Below are positions 20,582 through 27,952 of a stretch of 27,952 nt of DNA, piece by piece. The translations under genes and the position numbers were made by a program. Positions within the stretch are counted from its first letter, which is position 1. Every line of letters begins with the position of its first letter. Source of the stretch: Pigoraptor chileana (taxonomy: Eukaryota > Opisthokonta > Filasterea); contig CALSCR010001079.1 of assembly GCA_943704495.1 (NCBI GenBank), forward strand, positions 1-27,952. The letters are read 5' to 3'. Below the pieces are notes generated by a model. That model ran no database searches, was not told the DNA's origin, and saw only the letters and a program-made list of their open reading frames with translations.

Positions 20582-23500
20582 AGAGTACCAGCGAATTAGT
20601 AAGCACAGGTGGCCATGAAAATGAACTTGAATCAAAGTCACACAAAAATAAGCTTATGATAAACACACAAAAAACACACAATCAAACACACACAGACAAA
20701 CAAACGCACACACACAAACACGCACACAAAGAGAACACATGCACAGATGAAGCAACTGCCCCCACCGTTCCGCGTTCAATATCAAGGGCGCCCGCACGAA
20801 GCACATCAAAGCCTTCGTTGGCTGCGTTTCGGCACACAACGTCGACCATTGCAGACTTTCCCATTCCGGCGTCTCCCTCCAGCAGCATCACGCACGCCTT
20901 CTGCAGCTTCACGCTGTCTAGAGACCGCTTCACCTTCCCAAGTTCTTCTCTCCTTCCCACAAACGCCGTCTGTCGCTTCTTTGGCGCCGCACCTATGTTA
21001 ATGGTCGACCTCGCTCCCCGCAGACTGCCCCGACGCACGCCCGACGCCATAGGCGGCGCATCGGAAGAAGTGACGGCGTCATCGATCTTGTCGATCAGCG
21101 GGCCGTTCAGCTGCTGTCGGCGCGACTGCTTCCGGGTGACCGATTGCCACTGTCGCACGCCGACAGGTGTGTAGACGAGCATAGGTGTGTCTCGTCCCTT
21201 GACGGAAATGGGCTCGTGACGTCGAAATCGGAAGGATTCGCCGCTGGCTTCCTGGGTGGCGGCGTCGCAGAGAACGCCACGCGCCGCGAGGGAGTGGCAC
21301 ATGAGACGCGCACTCATGTTCACAACGTCGCCGATGATGGTATCTGTTGTTATGTGTGGGTGGGTGGGTGGTGGATGAGTGCCAGTGTGAGTGTATGTGT
21401 GTGTATGTGTCATCTATCAGTGTTACATGTTGCACAAAGATGAACAGTTTCGACTACACATTGCAAGCACACTCATGCACGCACACACAAGCAACACAAA
21501 ACACGCAAACCCACATGCTTTCCGCGTGGGGCTGCCAATGGCACCCGCAAACACCGTCCCCGTTGTGAGGCCGATGGAGAAGTCGGGATAGCTCGCCGTC
21601 AGCCCCTCCTTGAGCTCCAGCGCCGCCTTGAGCGCCCACTGTGCGTCATTTTCGTGCGCAACGAGCCCAAATGACGCGAGCATGACGGCGCCCTTGTCGT
21701 CGACCATGAACTGGTGCATCGTGCCCTCGTGCCGCATGACAACCTGCTGCACAAGAACGGTTGCCTTGTGTGCGGGGTCGATTGACTTTGCGTCGGTGAA
21801 AGTGAGCGACGGAATCCGTGCAAAAAGCACTGTGAGACGCCGATTCTCGGCCAAAAAGGCTGTTTGTGTTTTGCGTTGTGTTTTTCGTGTTTTGGGGTTT
21901 GCGTGGATTTGTGTGGGGTTTCGTGCGTTCGGTAGTGCGAGGGAAGCAAGGTGTCCGTGTGTGAAATGTGTTTTATGTAAGGGAAAAAATATGTGAGTAA
22001 GCAGGTTATGAGTAACATTGGGCATCTTGAGATACTTGCCCATTGGACACACTTACTCCACACCGCATGCGCGCACACATGCATGCATACACACACATAC
22101 ATACAAACACACACACATGCATACATACATATATATGCACACACGCGCACACACAAACACGCATACACACGCGCAGCTCACCCATTCCCTTTGCAATGTA
22201 CCGCGCGTTAACAACCGCCGGAATGTATGACTTTACACATTCGAGAAACTGTGTCTCAACAGCCGCGGCAGGGCGGGGTATGGGGATCATAGCGTCACCT
22301 GTCGGTTGGGAGAGGAGCAAAGGAATGAGAATCAGAACTGATGTCGTCAAATGTCCCAGAAGTGCATGGATTCCAACAACGCATGAAATGTTGACAGATG
22401 CTTCACAACCAAGGGTACTGAGCGCTCAGTACCCTTGTTCACAACTGGAAGTCGGATTGTCACGTGAGGAGCAGGGACGCACGCACACAACAACAACCAA
22501 CAACAACCCACTTGGAATCCTGTTCGTCAGGGCGGAAAGAACATACGCCTTCCCGCGCTTTCCACCTGCAAATATCTTCTGCGCGCACGCCCACGCGCCC
22601 TCCGACACGGCGACCTCGCCCATTTTGGCCTCGTCGACAGTGTCCTTCAGTTCGTTCACGGCGTCGCCCGCAATGAGGTATTCCCACCGGCCGTTTACGC
22701 CGCCCACGTGCAGACCAAACAGCTGATGGACGATCGTGAATGTGTGCGTGTGTGTGTGTTTATGCATATGCGCGGAGAAAGTAGTTTAGGTAAGGAGAAT
22801 GCAGTTATATACAGGTACACGCGGCGACATACTCAAACGCATACATACGTCCCAGAACACACCTTTCCCGCTCCCACTCCAATGTGCAGACTCAACACGA
22901 GATCCGTATCGATTTGAAACCGGTTGAGCGTGGCAGTGAGCTCAAATGCGCACTGACAAGCGACGCATATTGTGTGCTCGTATGCAACGCCGGACTTTGG
23001 ATCATGGCTCCAAATGACTTGGATGGCTGCGGAAGCAAAAGACGGGCGGATGCGGTAGCATCAGACAAAATAAATGATTAAAAAAACGGGATGCATATTG
23101 GAACGCGTTTTCATCGTAACAGAATGTAATGTCGGTGTTTTTGCAATGTGACTGTTGGATACCGCGTGAGATGAAGCAGTGCGCATCATCAACTCACACA
23201 CACACACACACTAACACTAACACTAACACACAAACACTTACACACAAACACTTACACACATAATACACAACACATGCACACAGGGGCACTACACTCAGGA
23301 CGGTCCACCTACCATCGCCAGCAAATTTGATGACGTCGCCGCCCATCGGCTCAATGATATTTATCATTTTTGTGAAGTATTGATTAAGATAGTCACACAA
23401 TTGTTCGATTCCAGAAGGTCCCAAGGACGCCATCCGTGCTGTGGACAGAGTATGTGTATGTTCACGTATAGATGAATATGTGTGTGAGAGAGATGTAGGA

Positions 23501-23935
23501 TTCAAGTAAGTGTCTTTGCGCTGTGCCCATAGACTCCACAAGTGTGTGTGAGAGAGAGCGCGCAGGGATGGTAAACCAATGGTCATTTCACAGTGGACGG
23601 CTCCATCCGACAATGTCAGTCCACGCCATACACCCAGAGAACACAACTGCAATCCCCTTCGGATGTCGATTTCGCTCCCTCGGGTGCAAAACAATGGGTT
23701 TGTGCAGCCCAACAATGCTCGAACTCCGAGCGCACTTTCCACAACAATGAAAACCAAAGCAACCCCAACGCTGAATCAACACAACTGACGCACCAGTAAG
23801 CGCAGTGAATCCGGAAATGTCGATGAATACTGTTGCACCCGTGAAGTTTTCAAGCAGAGGGTCTGTGAGCGGCTTTGACGACTTTCCCGCAAACCGTCGC
23901 CGCACACGGTACGGCACAAATGCCATCAACTCCAT
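16089..23935 (-). CDS. ADCY10-like: ADCY10-like soluble adenylyl cyclase: C1-C2 catalytic pair, AAA-type NTPase, TPR-like tail
   Basis: Thirteen exons: 23935-23794, 23438-23313, 23026-22863, 22722-22512, 22298-22182, 21859-21515, 21343-20766, 20494-19590, 19334-19125, 18899-18689, 18519-17510, 17263-17094, 16960-16089; 1686 residues against about 1610 in human. C1 has VFIDISGF (metal Asp 39) and KFAGDA (Asp 89, Lys 85). C2 has VDDKG (Lys 309) and YTIIGDVVNMSAR (Thr 370, Asn 377, Arg 381), so metal and ATP-base residues are split between halves as in mammalian sAC. An NTPase follows, with Walker A GDAGMGKS (525-532) and Walker B ALVIDDAHWID. It makes cAMP from ATP; mammalian sAC is bicarbonate- and calcium-stimulated in cytosol and organelles. 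Exon 11 adds a basic, poly-Lys, poly-Thr low-complexity insert. The ATG is the first in frame before the C1 motif; an upstream non-coding exon is possible. The end of exon 4 is uncertain: a donor near 22570 has the same phase. Confidence 0.92.
17365..17383. repeat. G19 homopolymer
   Basis: Uninterrupted G run next to an imperfect GT tract (17325-17361), in a cyclase intron, where it reads as poly-C about 100 bases before the acceptor. Confidence 0.95.
17931..17966. repeat. (GTC)n triplet array in coding sequence
   Basis: Encodes a run of about eleven threonines in the cyclase insert; its partner interruptions (GCC, GAA) give the TTTTAT pattern. In-frame triplet expansion. Confidence 0.93.
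18539..18561. repeat. (GT)n microsatellite
   Basis: Reads as (CA)n in the cyclase transcript and ends about 20 bases before the exon-11 acceptor. Confidence 0.93.
19357..19369. repeat. G13 homopolymer
   Basis: Reads as poly-C in the cyclase transcript, part of the pyrimidine tract ahead of the exon-9 acceptor. Confidence 0.93.
20504..20578. repeat. (GT)n microsatellite next to a 3' splice site
   Basis: About 37 GT units. It reads as (CA)n in the cyclase transcript and ends nine bases before the exon-8 acceptor (ATAAAACAG). Confidence 0.97.
22402..22445. mobile_element. 28-bp perfect palindrome with 8-bp flanking direct repeat (possible minimal hAT-like remnant)
   Basis: CAAGGGTACTGAGC (22410-22423) is followed directly by its complement (22424-22437). 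The pair is bracketed by TTCACAAC on both sides (22402-22409 and 22438-22445). An 8-bp target duplication and CA(A/G)GG-type ends are features of hAT transposons. The element lies in cyclase intron 4. Confidence 0.6.
23194..23262. repeat. (CA)n with (CACTAA)n and (CACTTA)n extensions
   Basis: Compound CA array in the cyclase intron between exons 2 and 3. Confidence 0.93.
23483..23556 (+). repeat. Dispersed GA-flanked repeat, copy in cyclase intron 1
   Basis: GATGTAGGATTCAAGTAAGT, then GTCTTTGCGCTGTGCCCATA, then GACTCCACA, with GA on both sides. It is antisense to the cyclase gene and lies 48 bases upstream of the exon-2 acceptor. Confidence 0.8.
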
Positions 23936-24410
23936 CCTCACACGATTGCCGGCAGGGCACGCCTCAAGCGACTATTCTACAAAACAACAGAGAGGCGGAT
24001 GGGTCGCCCTCTTCCTCCTCCTCGCCAAGGAGGCAGGCGGTGCACTCTCCCGGGATGGAGACGATGCAAGTCCTCACACGGACGCCACCTTAGTAAAGCG
24101 ACGTTTCATCAGCCAGCCCACATCCTCTTCAGCACTACTATACTCGATAGATAGATTAATCGAGAAACGATTTGAGCGTATTCGGCAATGCTAGGATGGG
24201 CACATATATGCGCTTGCGGCGCGGATAGAAGATGTAGACGCACAGATGAATGTTTGCGCCAACGTCATCAGGGAATGCCACTAAAAACCCCGATTGCTTA
24301 AAGGCCCTGCTGTCCTTTGAGGAAACAACACAGAGCACGACCACACAGTTTGGCTTTCAATTGTTGATCAATCAAGGAAAGTGACGGTTTGCGAGAAATA
24401 AGAAAGAGTG

Positions 24411-24412
<2 letters not shown>

Positions 24413-24448
<36 letters not shown>

Positions 24449-24463
24449 TGTGTGTGTGTGTGT
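24413..24463. repeat. (GT)n microsatellite
   Basis: About 25 GT units with one TC interruption, upstream of the cyclase gene. Confidence 0.95.
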
Positions 24464-24747
24464 TTAGCGGCAACTGACCCTTACGCTGATTGAGTCAGCA
24501 CAGCCGTTGACCCGGCCATATTGACGACCGAAAATAATCTTGTATCGCCCTCTCAATCGCCCGCGCCATTCATTTGAATATTCCGCAAAATATCGCCCCA
24601 ATTAGTGCGGATAATTCACATTAAACAAAATTGCGGACTCGCTCGATTCAGAAAATTGAAAAAATGTTCTTTTCTGAAGGTAATCTCATCCATATTTCTA
24701 ATATAATGCGGGTACATCGCCATGACAACACCCCGCGCTTCGGTTCC

Positions 24748-24933
24748 CAAAAAGAATAATTAAAATAAATCCAACAAAAAAATAAATTCTATTTCCATAC
24801 ATTTCTCATACCACAGCCACGACTCTGTTGGCAACCCCCCCAAAAAATTAAAATTAAAATAATCACGAAAATAAATTCGAATTCCATACATTACGCATAC
24901 ATTTGCTCATACCACAGCCACCGGTTGCCAGCC
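24748..24933 (+). repeat. Diverged two-copy tandem duplication, about 90 bp per unit
   Basis: Each unit runs CAAAAA, AT-rich, TTCCATACAT, CTCATACCACAGCCAC, then a GTTG(G/C)CA(A/G)CC end. Units are 24748-24835 and 24841-24933. The second unit has an extra ACGCATACAT. Confidence 0.75.
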
Positions 24934-25108
24934 AAATTTTATTTCGGGTGGCCTGGTTTCATACATATTTGATAGTTAACGGGAATTGATTTTTTTGCAG
25001 TTGATCTGCTCATGAATCCACAGCCAGAAATGTTCCACGGGAAATCAGCCATCCGCACCTCCCTCCTCACGACGCCCCGCTGTACGCATACGCACATGCA
25101 CATACGCA

Positions 25109-25196
25109 CACAATAGTAGTAGTAGTGGCTACACACAAGAGCATTCACACGCACACAGTAGTGGTAGTAGTAGTGGCTACACACAAGAGCATTCAC
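25109..25196 (+). repeat. Two-copy tandem duplication of about 45 bp
   Basis: GTAGTAGTAGTGGCTACACA followed by CAAGAGCATTCAC occurs at about 25115-25148 and 25163-25196, each preceded by CACACA. Confidence 0.92.
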
Positions 25197-25852
25197 GGCT
25201 GTTGATTGATATAGTCAATCGAAGCACTTGCCCAGCTATGGGACACAATGGGCTGCACATGTATACGGATCCCGAAATGGCTGGGAATTGTGTGTAACAC
25301 GAATGAAAAGTGGTCCCCTGCTGCTGGTATCCTTCAACTGTTGTACAAAAAATGTGTACTGTGTCCACATCGCGGACTCTTTTTCGGGTCGAAAGCCTGG
25401 GCCTCGCTTGATCTCAAAAGGAAAAAGAGCTATTCACATAGTACTTGAGTGCGGCCGCCCAACAATAAATTGTCATCCACTTTTAATCAAGTGTGCACAC
25501 ACGGGTGTAGAAAATTTCACACACAAATACACATACACACACACACAAACACCAATCAAACAAAACCATGTAAGAACTTCAGAGTAAACGCGGAACTTGC
25601 GCCGCTTGAACAAGTAGTAAATTGGCGGGGGGAAACAACAAAAAGAAAGAGCGAGAAAAGGTGATAAAAGAAAAATAAATCACCCAAATGAAAAGGAAAT
25701 AAGTGGGCAGAAACTGTATAAAGAGGAAGAAGGGGGCAACGAGGAGATGCACGGTGTCGTGTGACCAGCATGCGCTGATGTGCAACATGCGTGTGTGCAC
25801 AAACACGCAGACACACACAACACACAGCAGACAACGTGAGTCACTGGTGCAC

Positions 25853-26463
25853 TTAGTTGGCGACCGACGATGCATACGACGACGAGGATGAAATGGTCGA
25901 CTGGCGCTGCTGCATGCGGCGAGTGATTTCGGAAATGTATGCCTTGATCAACTTGGCAATAGCAAGCACCTGCGATTGGGTTTTGCATTTAGTGGCGAAA
26001 AAGAAATGCCGTTATTAGAGGGTGTCATGAAACGGGGATGGATGCAAGCAACGTACAAAATTCATCGAATGTGTCGTTCAAACACATGGATGCATGCAAC
26101 GAAGTGCATTTTCCATAAAGTTTGACCGGCAGTTGATGGACAGCGTGATAGTATGTCACACCAAAGGACACACAAAAAAGAAATGCGCTTTCACTGACAC
26201 AAAATGCGCACATCAAACAACAGCAACAACTACGACGGCGATCGAGACCAACAAGGGCCATCAAACGCACCTCCTTCGTCTCGAAGATAAGCGGTTCGTG
26301 GTCGTCGACGGCGAGCTTGTACGTGTGCGAGTTGGGTGCACTGAACGAAATGATGTTCATGTAGCTCACAAACAGAATCGACTCTGCGTCGCGCTTAAAG
26401 ACATTCACACCCTCCATGTTGATGCCGAGCGTAAGCAGCTTGGGCCAAATCTTGTTCGTGAAG

Positions 26464-26508
<45 letters not shown>

Positions 26509-27894
26509 GTGTGTGTGTGTGTAGAGGATAGTCAGACAAGCGGCCCACAAGGACGATGGGAACAGCACACGCGTGACAAACAACAACCATTTAAGCACAC
26601 ATGCAACACACATGTTCATGAAACACATGGACACACGAAGAGCTGTGACAAATAACGCACACTAACCTCAACATCGAACATGGTCGATCCAAAGCCGGGC
26701 CACGATGCCTTTGTGAGGACAACATATTCGCGCATGGCGTCATGTGCGCTCTTGCCGGCCAGCGACTGCCACTCGTTGTCGACCGCCGCCTGCAACTTGC
26801 GGTAGTCAACGCCCTCCCACGGATCCTGAGACGACGACAACATGAAAATGATTGAAAAGGGCGTCAGAGACATAGACAGAGACAGAGACAGAGACAGATA
26901 GGGGCCCGTAAAACATTCTTCCAAGCACTGACAAATCTGGCAGTCACCCATACAACAAATAGACACACGACACACACAACAAAATGAGAACGGCTAACAC
27001 ACCTTTTCCTTCGGCTCCTCAGAGGCAAGGCTCGAGAGTGATGCCACGCGGCGCAGCGTATTCATAGTTCCCGCCTTGAGCGTACCAAAGCGCGACTGTG
27101 TCTTCTTCTGCGGCGATGGCGACGCAGATCCCGCAGACGGAGCGGGAGATGAAGGCTCGGCGGCGGCGGCGGCGGCGGCAGCAGCAGCCTTGGCCATGTC
27201 GCTCGAGTCGTCCTCGCCACCACCAGACGGGTCGTTGATGTTCGTCAGCGACTTGTTCTTGCGCATCGTAAAGCGCTTGATCGTTCCCAGGCGGCTCTTC
27301 TTGTGGGGATCAAAGCCGGGGGGCATATCGGACTCGGCGGGCGCCGCGGCGGCGGGCGCGGGCGTGGGTACGGGAGCCGGAGAGGCAGCAGCATCGCTTG
27401 ATTTGTTCAGATCTTTCGTGCTTCCAAAACCGCGGAGCGTCGCGAATCCCTTCTTCAGCGTGCCAAAGCGGCTTGTCGAGGGAGAGGCGGCGGCGGCGGC
27501 GGCGACCATTGCCTTTGCTGCGAGCGTCGAAAGCGGATAGTGCGGCTTGATATCCGGCCTGATGAGAGCATATGGGATTGCGTGTGTGTGTGTGAGTGCG
27601 TGCGTGAGTGTGTGTGTGTGTGTTCGCAGGGAGAGAGAGATACGTAGGATTCAGTCAGTATCTCGCAAGTCCGTGGAACCGTCAGGAGACAGGAGACAAA
27701 TAGAGAGAAGAAAAGTCCAGAAAAATGTAGGATTTGACAGAGACAGAGCAGGTACGTGCGTCCATCTTCACGGATACCCACAGGTCGGCGGCCACGTTGC
27801 AGTCGCCCAGCTTGGCTTGCATGCGCAGAGCAGCGAGTTTGGCCCGCGTGTCGTCGTTGAGTGAGATGCGAAAACCAATGAGGTCATTGTGAGC
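25853..27894 (-). CDS. FERM-domain protein, C-terminal part (MyTH4-FERM-like); continues off the right edge
   Basis: Five exons with matched phases: 27894-27782, 27558-27003, 26825-26667, 26465-26271, 25969-25853 (TAA). Exon 1 seen here, LNDDTRAKLAALRMQAKLGD, fits the start of FERM lobe F2. DPWEGVDYRK to EYVVLTKASWPGFGSTMFDV completes F2 and enters F3. KLLTLGINMEGVNVF and IISFSAPNSHTYKL are the PH-like F3 lobe, and FETKEVLAIAKLIKAYI is its closing helix. The GIN-x-x-G and WP-x-x-G-S-x-x-F patterns resemble the tails of MyTH4-FERM myosins, so a membrane/cytoskeleton linker is likely; a motor domain would lie outside the window. Lobe F2 carries a roughly 180-residue Ala/Ser/Pro-rich insert with three SR(F/L)GT(L/I)K motifs and an RRVAS site. 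The protein ends in a short Ser-rich tail. Which FERM family it is cannot be settled from this half. Confidence 0.82.
26467..26522. repeat. (GT)n microsatellite directly abutting a 3' splice site
   Basis: In the FERM transcript the array is (CA)n and its last unit forms the acceptor CACAG at 26466, directly before exon 26465-26271. Confidence 0.96.
27164..27189. repeat. (GGC)n/(GCA)n triplet array in coding sequence
   Basis: Encodes about ten alanines in the FERM F2 insert; a second GGC run at 27487-27504 encodes six more. Confidence 0.93.
27582..27623. repeat. (GT)n microsatellite
   Basis: Reads as (CA)n in the FERM transcript and ends about 23 bases before the acceptor of exon 27558-27003. 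Confidence 0.93.
27627..27745 (+). repeat. Dispersed GA-flanked repeat, two partial copies
   Basis: GAGAGATACGTAGGATTCAG with TCAGTATCT at 27630-27663, and ATGTAGGATTTGACAGAGAC at 27724-27743. Both lack the GGCGCTGTGCCC half or have it degraded. They lie in a FERM-gene intron, antisense to the gene. Confidence 0.55.
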
Positions 27895-27952
27895 CTGTCG
27901 CAAAGATAGTTTGATTGCGCGTGTGGTGGTGATGGTGGTGGTGGTGGGTGGG

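Larger units (their letters stand above)
23936..25852. other. Intergenic region upstream of the cyclase gene and downstream of the FERM gene
   Basis: Should hold the cyclase promoter (right of 23935) and the 3' end of the FERM gene. A bZIP-type TGAGTCAGCA occurs at 24491-24500. A GT array lies at 24413-24463, a diverged tandem duplication at 24748-24933 and a second duplication at 25109-25196. Two weak exon candidates on the minus strand (25.2-25.65 kb) are described in the findings. Confidence 0.5.

Noticed and set aside
21980-22080. A possible cyclase exon encoding CPMGKYLKMPNV between exons 5 and 6.
   Set aside because: Exons 22298-22182 and 21859-21515 join directly in phase 1 and read through the conserved region before AENRRLTVLF, so no extra exon is needed.
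3-27622. Numerous frames encoding CVCVCV, HTHTHT, SLSLSL, FSFSFS or SESESE runs.
   Set aside because: Translations of GT/CA, CT and GA arrays; they carry no codon bias or family motif and mostly lie in introns.

Overview
The window is nuclear DNA of a eukaryote that uses the standard code (TAG, TAA and TGA all end genes here). It has GT-AG introns of roughly 120-650 bases and an extreme load of simple repeats (GT/CA, GA/CT, hexanucleotide CT-type arrays, homopolymer G). The gene set is a tandem-domain soluble adenylyl cyclase, an AF10-type chromatin reader, a Ubl-AN1 protein, a MyTH4-FERM-like FERM module and an SLC25 carrier. This suggests a unicellular eukaryote related to or within the opisthokont/amoebozoan part of the tree. 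Nothing in the sequence fixes the species.

Layout: 193-1309 (minus) holds the 5' half of a mitochondrial carrier gene that runs off the left edge. It is divergent from 2376-7389 (plus), a ten-exon AF10/MLLT10-like gene with a PHD-Zn-knuckle-ePHD module and a C-terminal coiled coil. 7390-11131 is a long stretch poor in recognisable genes, with one orphan ORF (8151-8876, minus) and a clear TATA box at 10960. 11132-12437 (plus) is a two-exon ubiquitin-like plus AN1 zinc-finger gene. 12438-16088 is mostly non-coding but contains a probable small PHD-like gene near 14.5-14.9 kb and two arrays of a dispersed repeat. 16089-23935 (minus) is a complete 13-exon ADCY10-like soluble adenylyl cyclase of 1686 residues. 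23936-25852 is intergenic with duplicated AT-rich segments. 25853-27894 (minus) is the 3' half of a FERM-domain gene that continues past the right edge.

I built the gene models by joining exons at GT-AG sites with matched phase, and checked that family motifs read through the junctions. The four main models (carrier, AF10-like, AN1, cyclase) join without any phase conflict. Only one junction is a choice between two equally phased sites (end of cyclase exon 4).

The main non-genic signals are: a short dispersed repeat next to GA tracts whose genic copies all lie antisense to the host gene; a 28-base perfect palindrome flanked by an 8-base direct repeat, which looks like a transposon reduced to its two terminal repeats; and microsatellites that repeatedly run up to 3' splice sites. 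The genes do not form an operon or a single pathway. Cyclic-AMP signalling (cyclase) and a possible PKA-type site in the neighbouring FERM protein are the only functional link, and that link is inference.
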